A stretch of DNA of 64,000 nt from Coralliovum pocilloporae (GCF_030845175.1 NZ_CP132542.1:1384607-1448606); one strand, 5' to 3'; positions 36,165 through 45,780 are shown, counted from the first letter of the stretch. Made by a program: numbers and translations. The notes: generated from the sequence alone by a model not told the origin.

Positions 36165-36833
36165 CTAGTCTTGCGCACTCCTGAGCGCGGCGGCCGCTGC
36201 AACAGGGCCAAGAACAGCTGCAAAGAGCGTAATCGCACAGAGAATAACAAAGGGTGTTGTAAACGGTGCCGGGTCAGTCACCGCACCGTAGGACGCGCTG
36301 ACACCAAAAATCAGGACCGGCACAGTAAACGGCAGAACAAGAATGGCCAGCAGCAGACCACCACGCTTCAGCGAGACGGTCAGAGCCGCACCAATGGCAC
36401 CGATCAAGGTCAAAGCCGGCGTTCCGACAAACAGGGTTGCCACCACAGCCCAGATGGCCAGCGGCTCCATATTGAGGAAAACAGCAAACAACGGCGCCGC
36501 AACAACAAGCGGCAAGGCAGTTGCCGTCCAGTGAGCCACACATTTGACCACCACCACCAGCTCCATCGGCCAGCCGCTCATCAGGATCAGATCAAGTGAT
36601 CCGTCTTCCTGCTCTGTCTGGAACAGGCGATCCAGCCCGAGCAGGGTCGCGAGCAGAGCGCCAATCCAGAGAATGGCCGGACCAATGCGCGACAGGAGGT
36701 TGAGATCAGGCCCCACCGCAAAGGGCACCACGGTCACAACAATCAGGAAGAACAGGCACCCCATCATGGCCCCGCCGCCAGCCCGGACTGCCAGGCGCAG
36801 TTCCCGCCTGTAAAGAGATCCAAGCGCACTCAT
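36165..36833 (-). CDS. ccmB: Heme exporter permease CcmB
   Basis: 222 residues with about six membrane helices, starting MSALGSLYRRELRLAVRAGG. The block LLGLDRLFQTEQEDGSLDL is typical for CcmB. It forms the ABC complex with CcmA and CcmC that drives release of heme-loaded CcmE. Its start lies 4 bases inside the ccmA end, so the two are coupled. Confidence 0.93.
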   Translation of the reverse strand: MSALGSLYRRELRLAVRAGGGAMMGCLFFLIVVTVVPFAVGPDLNLLSRIGPAILWIGALLATLLGLDRLFQTEQEDGSLDLILMSGWPMELVVVVKCVAHWTATALPLVVAAPLFAVFLNMEPLAIWAVVATLFVGTPALTLIGAIGAALTVSLKRGGLLLAILVLPFTVPVLIFGVSASYGAVTDPAPFTTPFVILCAITLFAAVLGPVAAAAALRSAQD

Positions 36834-37465
36834 GCCAGCACCCATTCATCAGCACTGACCGATTGAACGCCGGAAATCTCAAGCACATCCGCCTCTTCCA
36901 ACGGAATGGGCAGATGGGTTGCCGCGATAATCAACCCGTCATCGGCCAGGTGCTCTCGCATCAGATCCACAAGGCGCGCCTCGGACGCCGCATCCAGCGC
37001 CGATGTCGGCTCGTCCATCAGCCATACAGGCCGTTTTGAGATCAGCAGGCGCGCCAGAGACAGCCGCCGCCGCTGACCGGCTGACAGATATCCTGCAGGC
37101 AGATTGGCAAGATGAGCCAGGTCCACTTTCTCAAGTGCTTCAGAAACAGAGACGAGAGGATTGCCGAAGAAGTCCTGCCAGAATGTCAGGCTTTCCGTCA
37201 CGGTCAGGGCTGACTTCAAGGCGTCCTGGTGGCCGAAATAATGGCACTGGGCGGGCAGATCCAGCTCCGGGTCCCCTCCATCCAGCACAAGCGTCCCGCG
37301 ATCCTTCCGGATCAGCCCGGCAATCAGGCGCAAAAGGCTGGATTTTCCAGCACCATTGCGGCCTCGCACCAGCAGAGCCCGACCGGCTTCAGCGGTAAAA
37401 GACACTTCGTCAAACACAACACGTCCGCCGCGCACGCATCGCAAGTTCTGTCCATCAAGCTTCAT
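36830..37465 (-). CDS. ccmA: Heme exporter ATPase CcmA
   Basis: 211 residues from MKLDGQNLRCVRGG; an ATG at 37486 is an alternative, adding 7 residues. The protein is a compact ABC ATPase with Walker A GRNGAGKSSLLRL, signature LSAGQRRRLSLARLL and Walker B WLMDEPTSALD. It is the first gene of the ccmABCDG operon and is divergent from acnA with about 320 bases between start codons. Genes ccmE, ccmF, ccmH and ccmI are not in the window. Confidence 0.93.
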   Translation of the reverse strand: MKLDGQNLRCVRGGRVVFDEVSFTAEAGRALLVRGRNGAGKSSLLRLIAGLIRKDRGTLVLDGGDPELDLPAQCHYFGHQDALKSALTVTESLTFWQDFFGNPLVSVSEALEKVDLAHLANLPAGYLSAGQRRRLSLARLLISKRPVWLMDEPTSALDAASEARLVDLMREHLADDGLIIAATHLPIPLEEADVLEISGVQSVSADEWVLA

Positions 37466-37748
37466 GGAAACGGAATCACTCCTCATAACCCGGCAAGGTC
37501 GTTCCAGTCGCACCAGCCTGTAACCTGTAGAGACACTGGCAAGTCATGTTAAACTCTCTATATCTCATCTAAAATCACGTATTATCGATTTAAACCCGCC
37601 GGGGGAATGACAAATGTCATCCAAACAGCCCATCATGACAAGATCCTGACAGGACGACGGGCTAAGGTTCAGACACACAAAAAAATAAAACCACGGCAAC
37701 TCAGCGGAGAACCGCAGTCCTTCCAGTCGGTTCTCATAATTCGGCCCA

Positions 37749-37787
37749 ATGACGAAGATGCCAATGAAGAGGATGATTGAACAGTGA
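37749..37787 (+). other. Possible 12-codon leader frame overlapping the acnA start
   Basis: A short frame ATG ACG AAG ATG ... CAG TGA ends on the TGA that overlaps the acnA GTG (GTGA). It could couple acnA translation to a leader. It may equally be chance; no ribosome-binding site is visible in front of it. Confidence 0.2.
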
Positions 37788-40453
37788 CGCAATCGCTCGA
37801 CAGCTTCAAAGCCAAACGCACACTTGATGTCAACGGCAAGACCTACACCTATTTCAGCCTGCCAGATGCCGAAAGGAATGGCCTGGACGGCATCTCACAG
37901 CTTCCCTATTCACTGAAAGTCGTTCTGGAGAACCTGCTTCGGTTCGAAGATGGACGCACTGTGACCGCTGATGACATCCGCGCCACCGCAGCCTGGTTGA
38001 AAAACCGCAGATCAGATGCCGAGATTTCCTATCGTCCCGCCCGCGTTCTGATGCAGGACTTCACCGGTGTGCCAGCCGTTGTTGATCTGGCTGCCATGCG
38101 GGATGCATCCGCCACTCTGGGTGCCGACCCGCAGCAGATCAATCCGCAGGTGCCTGTGGACCTTGTGATTGACCATTCCGTCATGGTCGATCATTTCGGC
38201 AACAGTCATGCCTTCGCAAAAAATGTCGACCTCGAATACGATCGGAATGCCGAACGCTATGAATTCCTGAAATGGGGTCAGAAAGCCTTTAACAATTTCC
38301 GTGTTGTGCCACCGGGAACCGGTATCTGTCACCAGGTAAACCTGGAATATCTGGCCCAGACCGTCTGGATCAGGGAAGAAAACGGCGAGACGATCGCCTA
38401 TCCGGATACGCTGGTGGGGACAGACTCCCACACCACCATGGTCAATGGCCTTGCCGTTCTCGGCTGGGGCGTCGGCGGCATCGAGGCCGAAGCAGCCATG
38501 CTGGGTCAGCCCGTCACCATGCTTGTTCCTGAAGTTATTGGCTTCAAACTGACCGGCGAAATGGCCGAAGGCAATACAGCAACCGATCTGGTTCTCACTA
38601 TTGTGGAAATGCTTCGCCAGAAAGGCGTTGTCGGAAAATTTGTCGAATTCTTCGGCCCAGGCCTTGATAATCTGTCGCTTGAGGATCAGGCCACCATTGC
38701 CAATATGGCGCCGGAATATGGCGCGACCTGCGGATTCTTCCCCGTCGACAATGACACGCTCAACTACCTGCACACCACTGGCCGTGATGCAGACCGCATT
38801 GCTCTTGTGGAGGCCTATTCAAAGGCGCAGGGCATGTTCCGCAGTTCAGACAGTACTGACCCGGTCTTCACGGATACGCTGGAGTTGGATCTCGGCAGTG
38901 TTCTACCCTGCATTTCAGGGCCGAAACGGCCGCAGGATCGTATTGAGCTGAAAGTGGCTGACAGCGCCTTTGCTACAGCCATGGATACAGAGTTCAAGCA
39001 AGGCGACCTGATCAACAAGCGCGCGCCTGTTGAAGGGCGCGACCATGATCTCGGCAATGGCGATGTGGTGATTGCTGCCATCACCTCCTGTACCAACACG
39101 TCCAACCCGTCTGTCCTGATTGGAGCAGGTCTTGTAGCCCGCAAGGCCCGGGAAAAGGGTCTGACCGTCAAGCCATGGGTCAAACCGTCTCTGGCCCCCG
39201 GATCCCAGGTCGTGACAGACTACCTGGAAAAAGCAGGTGTTCAGGATGATCTCGATGCACTGGGCTTCAACCTGGTCGGTTATGGCTGCACCACCTGCAT
39301 CGGCAATTCCGGCCCGCTTCCGCCGGAAATCTCAAAATCCATTCAGGATAATGATCTGGTGGCCTGTTCTGTTCTGTCCGGTAACCGGAACTTTGAAGGA
39401 CGTGTCAATCCGGACGTAAAAGCCAATTTCCTCGCCTCACCTCCACTTGTGGTCGCCTATGCCCTGGCAGGGTCCCTCAACATCAACCTGACAACGGAAC
39501 CGCTCGGTCATGATCAGAACGGCGAGGCGGTCTATCTCAGGGATATCTGGCCAACATCGGCCGAGATTGCCGAACTGATGCGGAAGTCTGTGACCCGTGA
39601 AATGTTCCAGAGCCGTTATTCAGATGTCTTCAAGGGTGACCCGCAGTGGCAGGATATCAATGTGGAAGGCGGAGAAACCTACAAGTGGAATGGCGGCTCC
39701 ACCTATGTGCAGAATCCGCCTTACTTTGAAGGCATGACCATGGAACCGGCCCCGGTGAGCGATGTCAAAGATGCACGGATCCTGTCCCTCTTCCTTGATT
39801 CGATCACCACCGACCATATTTCTCCGGCGGGCTCGTTCAAGTCGGAAACCCCTGCGGGCAGGTACCTGACAGATCGTCAGGTATCCCCCAAGGACTTTAA
39901 TTCCTACGGCTCCCGTCGCGGCAATCATGAAATCATGATGCGCGGCACCTTTGCCAATATCCGCATCCGCAACCAGCTGGCTCCGGGCACAGAAGGTGGT
40001 ATCTCCAAATACAGGGGCGAACAGATGTCCATGTATGACGCGGCTATGGCCTATAAGGCAGATGGCACACCACTGGTGGTCTTTGCCGGCAAGGAATATG
40101 GCACCGGGTCATCCCGCGACTGGGCCGCAAAGGGCACCAGACTTCTCGGTGTCCGTGCCGTGATCGCACAGTCCTTCGAACGGATTCACCGGTCCAATCT
40201 GGTTGGGATGGGTGTTCTGCCACTCCAGTTTGACGATGGCTGGCAAAGCCTCAATCTTGAAGGAGATGAGGAAATCACCATTGAAGGCATCACCGAGTTG
40301 ACCCCGCGCCAGACCGTGACAGTGACCATCAGATATCCGGATGGTAAAACAAGATCTGTCGATACACTCTGCCGGATCGATACGCTGGATGAGCTGGATT
40401 ATTACCGCCATGGCGGCATCCTGCATTATGTCCTGCGCAGTCTTGCGGCATAA
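37784..40453 (+). CDS. acnA: Aconitate hydratase A
   Basis: 889 residues beginning at a GTG ([20 protein letters not shown]). The enzyme isomerises citrate and isocitrate in the TCA cycle. The 4Fe-4S cysteines are in [12 protein letters not shown] and [36 protein letters not shown] and SSRDWAAKG are also conserved. GAGG is 10 bases before the GTG. Its position, divergent from ccmA and followed by a DUF1223 gene, is the usual one in Rhizobiales. Confidence 0.98.
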   Translation: MTQSLDSFKAKRTLDVNGKTYTYFSLPDAERNGLDGISQLPYSLKVVLENLLRFEDGRTVTADDIRATAAWLKNRRSDAEISYRPARVLMQDFTGVPAVVDLAAMRDASATLGADPQQINPQVPVDLVIDHSVMVDHFGNSHAFAKNVDLEYDRNAERYEFLKWGQKAFNNFRVVPPGTGICHQVNLEYLAQTVWIREENGETIAYPDTLVGTDSHTTMVNGLAVLGWGVGGIEAEAAMLGQPVTMLVPEVIGFKLTGEMAEGNTATDLVLTIVEMLRQKGVVGKFVEFFGPGLDNLSLEDQATIANMAPEYGATCGFFPVDNDTLNYLHTTGRDADRIALVEAYSKAQGMFRSSDSTDPVFTDTLELDLGSVLPCISGPKRPQDRIELKVADSAFATAMDTEFKQGDLINKRAPVEGRDHDLGNGDVVIAAITSCTNTSNPSVLIGAGLVARKAREKGLTVKPWVKPSLAPGSQVVTDYLEKAGVQDDLDALGFNLVGYGCTTCIGNSGPLPPEISKSIQDNDLVACSVLSGNRNFEGRVNPDVKANFLASPPLVVAYALAGSLNINLTTEPLGHDQNGEAVYLRDIWPTSAEIAELMRKSVTREMFQSRYSDVFKGDPQWQDINVEGGETYKWNGGSTYVQNPPYFEGMTMEPAPVSDVKDARILSLFLDSITTDHISPAGSFKSETPAGRYLTDRQVSPKDFNSYGSRRGNHEIMMRGTFANIRIRNQLAPGTEGGISKYRGEQMSMYDAAMAYKADGTPLVVFAGKEYGTGSSRDWAAKGTRLLGVRAVIAQSFERIHRSNLVGMGVLPLQFDDGWQSLNLEGDEEITIEGITELTPRQTVTVTIRYPDGKTRSVDTLCRIDTLDELDYYRHGGILHYVLRSLAA

Positions 40454-40478
40454 GTCTCAAGGTCGCCTGATACCTCAG

Positions 40479-40507
40479 CCGCCCGGCACGTCCGGGCGGT
40501 TTTCTTT
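40479..40507 (+). terminator. Intrinsic terminator of acnA
   Basis: Stem CCGCCCGG / CCGGGCGG with a 5-base loop, followed by TTTTCTTT, 26 bases after the acnA stop. A classic rho-independent terminator. Confidence 0.92.
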
Positions 40508-40626
40508 ATTCGAGGTGATAAAAATTCTTAACAAATCCCTATCGCTGCGTCACCCGCTTGTGACTCGCCTTTGATCAGGAAAACTACTAGTTTCCAGTTA
40601 ATCACAATTGGACACGTGTATATCGA

Positions 40627-41400
40627 ATGGCAAATTCTTCCAAAAAAAGATCGCGTAATGTGCTGATGCGGGCGCTTTCCGGCATTGCTGTGGCTGGCAG
40701 TCTGATGATGCCACTCGCTGCAGAAGCAGGACCGCGCGCGCTTGTCGAGCTGTTCACCAGCCAGGGCTGCTCTTCATGCCCTCCGGCAGATGCGGTTCTG
40801 GGCGAGCTCAGCAAACGGGACGACATCATCGCGCTGACCCTGCCGGTCGATTACTGGGATTATCTCGGCTGGAAAGACACGCTGGCCTCACCGGAATACA
40901 GCCGTCGCCAGTTCAACTACGCCAAGAAACGTGGAGATCGCTCCGTTTTCACGCCGCAGGTGGTGGTGAATGGACGTGAGTCCGTCATCGGCAGCAACAA
41001 GGGCGCCATCAACCGGGCGATTGACCGCCAGGTCCAGCAGAGCCTGGATCCTGAGGTGGACGTGGTTGTGCGCCAGATCGGAAATCGTGTCTCAGTCACC
41101 GTTGGTGGCAGCGCTGACCGGACCCAGCATGCAACTGTCTGGCTTGTGCTCTACAACAAGGAAGAAACGGTCGATATCGGACGCGGCGAGAATACGGGCC
41201 GTAAGGTCACCTATCACAATGTTGTCCGCAAGATTCAGTCCCTTGCCATGTGGACCGGTGAGGAAATGACCCTGGATCTGCCAAAGTCTGAACTGGCGCG
41301 CTACGGTGCGGAGGGCTGTGCTGTTATCCTGCAGACCGGAGACGGTCTGCTGCCGGGACCAATTCTCGGTGCATCCATGATGGAAGGGCTCCAGAGCTGA
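40627..41400 (+). CDS. Exported thioredoxin-like DUF1223 protein
   Basis: 257 residues with a signal peptide (ALSGIAVAGSLMMPLAAEA|GP). The mature part opens RALVELFTSQGCSSCPPADAVL, the DUF1223 signature with a CxxC, and continues with DYWDYLGWKDTLASP and VFTPQVVVNGR, where a proline sits at the thioredoxin cis-Pro position. It is probably a periplasmic protein of redox type; no reaction has been established for the family to my knowledge. Its place behind acnA is conserved in Rhizobiales. Confidence 0.88.
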   Translation: MANSSKKRSRNVLMRALSGIAVAGSLMMPLAAEAGPRALVELFTSQGCSSCPPADAVLGELSKRDDIIALTLPVDYWDYLGWKDTLASPEYSRRQFNYAKKRGDRSVFTPQVVVNGRESVIGSNKGAINRAIDRQVQQSLDPEVDVVVRQIGNRVSVTVGGSADRTQHATVWLVLYNKEETVDIGRGENTGRKVTYHNVVRKIQSLAMWTGEEMTLDLPKSELARYGAEGCAVILQTGDGLLPGPILGASMMEGLQS

Positions 41401-41431
41401 CCCGCACACGGAACGATACAGATTAAACAAG

Positions 41432-41461
41432 AAAGGCCGGATCGCTTTTGATCCGGCCTTT
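41432..41461. terminator. Bidirectional terminator between DUF1223 and htpG
   Basis: A 12-base stem AAAGGCCGGATC / GATCCGGCCTTT with a 6-base loop. T-rich tails occur in both directions (TTTTGTTGTT on plus, TTTCTTGTTT on minus), so it can serve the two convergent genes. Confidence 0.92.
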
Positions 41462-41481
41462 TGTTGTTCCCGGCTTCAGAT

Positions 41482-43374
41482 CTACAAGCCAAGTCCCTTT
41501 TGCATCAGCTCACCAAGTCGCCTTACAAAATCAGACGGATTGGCCGGCGCTTCACCATCCAGAATTCTGGCCTGACCAAGAAGCAAGGGGGCTGCATCTT
41601 CCAGAAGAGCCGTGTCTTTGGCATCTGCCTTCTGCGCCAGACCGCGGATAAGGGCGTGGGACGGATTCAGTTCCAGAACCGGAGCCATGGAAGGGAGGCC
41701 CTGCTGCTGGCTCATCAGCTTTTCGAACTGCTTGTCAGGTCCGAAATCCGGGGCCACAAGACAAACGGCACTGGTTGCGAGACGCGGTGATGACCTCACA
41801 TCTCCGACGGCATCACCAAGAATACGCTTGAACTCGGTGATCAGGCTGGCCATTTCACCCTCAGCAGCCTTGTCTTCATCAGACGTGTCCGTCTCATCCT
41901 TTGCAATGGATTCAATATCTGAAGCGCCCTGCGTCACGGACTTGAACGGTTTGCCCTCAAAGCCAAGCGCCGTCTGGACCCAGAAAGAATCCACCGGGTC
42001 GCTCAGAAGAAGAACCTCAACATCGCGGGCCTGATAGCCTTCCAGATGCGGGCTGGTGCGAATGGCGTCCACATCAGTACCGGTGGCGTAATAGAGAGCT
42101 GTCTGGTTCTCCTTCAGATCAGCAACATAGTCGCTGAGTGACCGCCAGCCTTCACCACTCTTTGTGGTCTTGAAGCGAGCCAGCTTGAAGATCGCATCCC
42201 GGCGCTCCGGATCTTCATAGAGACCTTCCTTGATGACAGGTCCAAAAGCGTCCCAGATCTTCAGGAAGCTCTCTTCATCAGATTTGGCAAGTTTCTCAAG
42301 TTCACTCAGAATACGTTTGGTCACAGCACCACGGATGCTGGTCAGAATGGGATTGTCCTGCAGCATCTCACGGGAGATGTTCAGCGGCAGATCTTCTGAA
42401 TCCACCACACCGCGCACGAATCTGAGCCAGGCCGGCAGAAGACCGGCATCATCGGTGATGAACACCCGCCGTACATAGAGTTTGACGCGTCCTTTGCGAT
42501 CCGGATCAAACAGATCAAACGGCTTCATGCCCGGAACAAACAGCAGAACCGTATATTCATGCCGACCTTCAGCACGATAATGGACTGTTACTGCAGGGTC
42601 ATCAAACTGCCCGGACACATGGCCGTAGAATTCCTTGTATTCCTCATCTGTCACGTCTGACTTTGACCGTGTCCAGAGCGCCGTGCCATCTGCGAGCTGA
42701 TCCGGCTCATCCGCATCATCCTTTTTCAGAAGGATCGGAACCGGTACATGGGCTGAGTATTCACGGACAATGCGGCGAATGGTGTCTTCTTCCGCATAGG
42801 CCTTGTTGTCCTCATTGAGGAACAGTTCAATTCGCGTGCCCCGTTCAGGCGCATCGTCCAGGGCAATGGCATTGACCGTATAGGTGCCCTTGCCGTCAGA
42901 CACCCACTGCCAAGCCTCATCAGAGCCGGCGCGACGGCTTGTGACATGAACAAGGTCAGCGACCATGAAAGCCGAATAGAAACCGACACCGAACTGGCCA
43001 ATCAGTGCGGAACTGGCATCACTGCCATCGAGATTGTCCAGAAAGGCCTTTGTGCCGGATCGCGCGATCGTGCCCAGATTGTCGATCAGTTCATCATGGC
43101 TCATGCCGATACCATTATCGGTAATCACCAGACGACCGGAATCCTTCTCCGCATCAATCTCAATCTGGAAGCCTGGCGCTTCCCCGGCAATCGTTGCGTC
43201 ATTCAGCGCCATATGGCGCAGCTTTTCACAGGCATCAGCCGCGTTCGATACAAGCTCACGCAGGAAAATATCCTTGTTGGAATAAACCGCATGAACCATG
43301 AGGTGCAGGAGGCGCGATACTTCCGCGCCAAACTCATGCTTCTCGCCAGTATTGGCTGTTTCCGCCTCAGACAT
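41482..43374 (-). CDS. htpG: Chaperone HtpG (bacterial Hsp90)
   Basis: 630 residues from MSEAETANTGEKHEFGAE, with GGGGAG 5 bases upstream; an earlier in-frame ATG at 43422 is not preferred. N-terminal ATPase motifs are ELVSNAADACEKLR, ITDNGIGMS and GQFGVGFYSAFMVAD. The middle domain contains VRRVFITDDAGLLPAWLRFVRGVVDSEDLPLNISRE. The protein refolds client proteins under stress. An RpoH-type promoter stands at 43460-43488. Confidence 0.97.
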   Translation of the reverse strand: MSEAETANTGEKHEFGAEVSRLLHLMVHAVYSNKDIFLRELVSNAADACEKLRHMALNDATIAGEAPGFQIEIDAEKDSGRLVITDNGIGMSHDELIDNLGTIARSGTKAFLDNLDGSDASSALIGQFGVGFYSAFMVADLVHVTSRRAGSDEAWQWVSDGKGTYTVNAIALDDAPERGTRIELFLNEDNKAYAEEDTIRRIVREYSAHVPVPILLKKDDADEPDQLADGTALWTRSKSDVTDEEYKEFYGHVSGQFDDPAVTVHYRAEGRHEYTVLLFVPGMKPFDLFDPDRKGRVKLYVRRVFITDDAGLLPAWLRFVRGVVDSEDLPLNISREMLQDNPILTSIRGAVTKRILSELEKLAKSDEESFLKIWDAFGPVIKEGLYEDPERRDAIFKLARFKTTKSGEGWRSLSDYVADLKENQTALYYATGTDVDAIRTSPHLEGYQARDVEVLLLSDPVDSFWVQTALGFEGKPFKSVTQGASDIESIAKDETDTSDEDKAAEGEMASLITEFKRILGDAVGDVRSSPRLATSAVCLVAPDFGPDKQFEKLMSQQQGLPSMAPVLELNPSHALIRGLAQKADAKDTALLEDAAPLLLGQARILDGEAPANPSDFVRRLGELMQKGLGL

Positions 43375-43459
43375 TCCGTCTCCCCGTTTCATCTGGAGCA
43401 TGATGCTATGAACGGGATTCATGCAGCACGCCTTAAACTGTGGTCATAAAACGGGAAAG

Positions 43460-43488
43460 ATATTGTCCATTCCCGCACTGCTTTCAAG
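43460..43488 (-). promoter_or_regulatory. Heat-shock-type (RpoH-like) promoter of htpG
   Basis: CTTGAA (43483-43488) and CAATAT (43460-43465) on the minus strand are separated by exactly 17 bases. This fits the RpoH consensus described for alphaproteobacteria. The start of transcription would be near 43453, about 80 bases before the htpG start. Confidence 0.68.
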
Positions 43489-43506
43489 AGCGGAGAACGA
43501 AAGGCA

Positions 43507-43534
43507 ACAAAAAAGGCCGCGCGAACGGCCTTTT
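43507..43534 (-). terminator. Intrinsic terminator of the putative small RNA upstream of htpG
   Basis: Stem AAAAGGCCG / CGGCCTTTT with loop TTCGCG, followed on the minus strand by TTTTTTGTTG. There is no protein-coding gene for it to serve on either side, so it probably ends a short RNA. Confidence 0.8.
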
Positions 43535-43645
43535 GAGTTTCGGGGTAACGTTTGTCACGGGCGGTCCGGCTACGCAAAAGGTCCCGGGGGCTGGGGGGCA
43601 GAGTAAAACCGGAACCTCCAAAAAACCGGACCGCCTGAGGCAACA
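43507..43645 (-). ncRNA. Putative structured small RNA upstream of htpG
   Basis: The divergent gap between htpG and the DUF2794 gene holds a rod-like fold. GGCGGTCCGG and CCGGACCGCC (43560-43569 and 43626-43635) form a perfect 10-base closing helix, and inside it GGTCCCGG/CCGGAACC pairs with one mismatch. On the minus strand this is followed by an intrinsic terminator with a six-T tail. A weak promoter (TTGTAC, 17 bases, AGATTA) may lie upstream. I do not see the conserved tetraloop of 4.5S RNA and cannot assign it to 6S RNA or another named family. The 5' end is approximate. Confidence 0.52.
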
Positions 43646-43851
43646 AGACTAATCTGGTGTTTGATAATGGCAGTACAAGGGCTCGAATAAGACAAAACTG
43701 TGGCTTCTCATGTTTGTGAAAAGACGCGAGAAAACGCGATCATCACGGGACCGTTTTCCGATTTTTCTTGAAAGCCTGCCTAATCGGATCAATCATGACA
43801 GGAAGATGACATGCAACCATGGAACCTTCCGGTTCCTGAAAGGGAGGCTTG

Positions 43852-44223
43852 ATGAGCGAAAGTGACGAAGGCGCAAGCGTGACTAGTCTGGTCGGCCAAT
43901 CATCTGCATGGTCGGCCAGTGCGGCGCAGATTTCCTTCAACCGGCAGGAACTGGGTCAGCTCCTTAATGTCTATGGCAGAGCCGTTGCCGCCGGAGAATG
44001 GCGAGACTACGCCATCGACCTTTTGAAAGACCGCGCAATCTTCTCTGTCTTTCGCCGATCAAGTGAATTTCCCCTTTATCGTATTGAGAAAAACCCAAAG
44101 CTCTCGCGCAAGCAGGGCGCCTATTCCGTTATTTCCCAATCCGGCCTGATCATGAAGCGTGGCCATGATCTGAAAACCGTTTTGAGGGTCTTTGACAAGA
44201 AGCGCCTGCAAGTGGTCGAGTAG
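43852..44223 (+). CDS. DUF2794 family protein
   Basis: 123 residues from the ATG at 43852, after GGGAGG. The sequence reads ISFNRQELGQLLNVYGRAVAAGEWRDYAIDLL, then FSVFRRSSEFPLYRIEKNPKL and ends LKTVLRVFDKKRLQVVE. This is the DUF2794 family, which is found in alphaproteobacteria and has no known function. No signal peptide or membrane segment. It is divergent from the htpG/small RNA side and convergent with a GNAT gene. Confidence 0.9.
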   Translation: MSESDEGASVTSLVGQSSAWSASAAQISFNRQELGQLLNVYGRAVAAGEWRDYAIDLLKDRAIFSVFRRSSEFPLYRIEKNPKLSRKQGAYSVISQSGLIMKRGHDLKTVLRVFDKKRLQVVE

Positions 44224-44236
44224 CTACAGTGTGCTT

Positions 44237-44260
44237 CTGAAAAGCTGATAGGCTTTTCAG
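44237..44260. terminator. Hairpin between DUF2794 and the GNAT gene
   Basis: Perfect 9-base stem CTGAAAAGC / GCTTTTCAG with a 6-base loop, 14 bases after the DUF2794 stop. It lacks a T-run, so a terminator role for the two convergent genes is tentative. Confidence 0.4.
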
Positions 44261-44292
44261 GCAAAAGCTCGCGTTGGAACAAGTCCCCAGAG

Positions 44293-44844
44293 TCAGGCTC
44301 TATCAACGGCCCCATCACCAGGATGAGGCGGGTTCGATGCACCCTCACCAAGGGCGCGCTGCATGATCAGAATGTCGTGCCAGGCATGGTGCTTTCGCCC
44401 AACGGCCTCAAGCTGCCCCACTTCACGAAAATCATGCGCATGGTGGAGCTGCCGGGATCTCTCGAAGTCAGCGCCTCCCAGAACCGCAATCATCTGCCGA
44501 AAGCCCAGATGTTCGCACCGGGCGATCAGCTCGGCGAGAAGATGCCCGCCAAACCCTTTTCCCCGCATGTCCGGTGCCAGATAGATAGAGTTTTCCACGG
44601 TCCAGCGATAGGCCGGTCGGGGTCGATAAGGCCCCACATAGGCATATCCGGCCAGCCGGTTCTGAAGCTCCGCCACCAGATAGGGATAACCGTCAGACAC
44701 CAGCGTCTCATACCGTCGTACCATCTCCGCTAAATCGGGCGGATCAAGCTCGAAGCTGGCTGTCTCATGATCCACGGCATGGGCGTAGATGCGGGTGATT
44801 TCCGCGAGATCATCCATTTCAGCGGGTCGGATCAGAAGGGACAT
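44293..44844 (-). CDS. GNAT-family N-acetyltransferase (phosphinothricin-acetyltransferase-like)
   Basis: 183 residues from MSLLIRPAEM, with GGAGG 7 bases upstream. It follows the Pat/Bar-like pattern: ITRIYAHAVDHETASFE, LAGYAYVGPYRPRPAYRWTVENSIYL, the acetyl-CoA loop MRGKGFGGHLLAELI, and a HDILIMQRALGE end. Members acetylate amino groups of small molecules, including methionine sulfone or sulfoximine analogues; the natural substrate is unknown. It is downstream of the Bax-inhibitor gene but separated from it by an intrinsic terminator. Confidence 0.86.
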   Translation of the reverse strand: MSLLIRPAEMDDLAEITRIYAHAVDHETASFELDPPDLAEMVRRYETLVSDGYPYLVAELQNRLAGYAYVGPYRPRPAYRWTVENSIYLAPDMRGKGFGGHLLAELIARCEHLGFRQMIAVLGGADFERSRQLHHAHDFREVGQLEAVGRKHHAWHDILIMQRALGEGASNPPHPGDGAVDRA

Positions 44845-44861
44845 GCCTTTACCTCCAAACA

Positions 44862-44891
44862 AAAAAGGCGCGGAATGAACCGCGCCTTTTT
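44862..44891 (-). terminator. Intrinsic terminator of the Bax-inhibitor-1 gene
   Basis: A 12-base stem AAAAAGGCGCGG / CCGCGCCTTTTT with a 6-base loop and a run of six T on the minus strand, 20 bases after the stop. Confidence 0.92.
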
Positions 44892-44911
44892 ATCTTATCC
44901 GATGTCCTGGA

Positions 44912-45688
44912 CTATTCGCGGTTACCGAACAGCTGCAGCAGGAACATGAACATGTTGATGAAGTTCAGATAGAGGCTGAGAGCACCCATGATCGCCTTGC
45001 GGCCAGCCATCGTGCCATCATCACCAACGTAATACATTTCCTTGATCCGCTGGGTGTCATAAGCGGTCAGACCGGCAAAAACCAGAACACCGATAACAGA
45101 TACGGCAAACTGCAGCGCCGGAGACGCCAGGAAAAAGTTGACCAGAGACGCGATGATGATGCCGATCAGGCCCATGATCAGGAACGTACCCATACCGGAC
45201 AGGTCTTTCTTGGTCGTGTAACCAAAAATGCTGAGGCCAGCAAAAGCAGCCGCAGTTACAAAGAAGACCGTGGCGATGCTGTCATGGGTATAAACCACGA
45301 AGATTGTGGCAATTGAGACGCCAACCAGTGATGCATAGACCCAGAACGTGCCCTGTGCAGCTGTCACACTCATGTTCTGAATGCGGAACCCAAGGAAGAA
45401 GACCAATCCAAGAGGCGCAAGCATCAACACCCATTTGAGCGGAGATACGAACAGAAGGCGGCCAAGCTCAGTAACGTAGACGCCATCACGAACAGCACCG
45501 GCTGCCTGGCTCGGATCTGTCGTGAAAGACAGGGAATAGGTCAGCAGTGCAGCAACGCCCGTCAACACAAGGCCAATAGCCATGTAGTTGTAGACGCGAA
45601 GCATATAGGCGCGAAGGCCTTCATCAAGTTCTGCAGACCGAGTAGCAGACCCATAATGGACTGTACCGTTGCGATTGAAGTCGTTCAT
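44912..45688 (-). CDS. Bax inhibitor-1/YccA family membrane protein
   Basis: 258 residues with seven hydrophobic helices. It opens with a short soluble segment, then LRAYMLRVYNYMAIGLVLTG, and ends NFINMFMFLLQLFG, both typical of the BI-1 family. YccA of E. coli modulates the membrane protease FtsH; other members act as pH-gated calcium leak channels. AGAGG precedes the start by 7 bases. An RpoH-like promoter at 45752-45780 suggests heat-shock control, which agrees with a link to membrane protein quality control. Confidence 0.92.
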   Translation of the reverse strand: MNDFNRNGTVHYGSATRSAELDEGLRAYMLRVYNYMAIGLVLTGVAALLTYSLSFTTDPSQAAGAVRDGVYVTELGRLLFVSPLKWVLMLAPLGLVFFLGFRIQNMSVTAAQGTFWVYASLVGVSIATIFVVYTHDSIATVFFVTAAAFAGLSIFGYTTKKDLSGMGTFLIMGLIGIIIASLVNFFLASPALQFAVSVIGVLVFAGLTAYDTQRIKEMYYVGDDGTMAGRKAIMGALSLYLNFINMFMFLLQLFGNRE

Positions 45689-45751
45689 CGAGCAACCTCT
45701 CTTCCGATGTTTCCTGATACGGTCCGTCAGACCGCTTGTAATTTGCGCTTA

Positions 45752-45780
45752 ATATGGGGTGGTTTTATGTCACTCTCAAG
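45752..45780 (-). promoter_or_regulatory. Heat-shock-type (RpoH-like) promoter of the Bax-inhibitor-1 gene
   Basis: CTTGAG (45775-45780) and CCATAT (45752-45757) on the minus strand with a 17-base spacer; the -10 is embedded in CCCCATAT. The leader would be about 55 bases. It has the same layout as the htpG promoter. Confidence 0.65.

Noticed and set aside
43507..43645. 4.5S SRP RNA or 6S RNA
   Set aside because: The conserved SRP apical loop sequence is absent, and I could not find the central bubble and neighbours expected for 6S, so no name is given.
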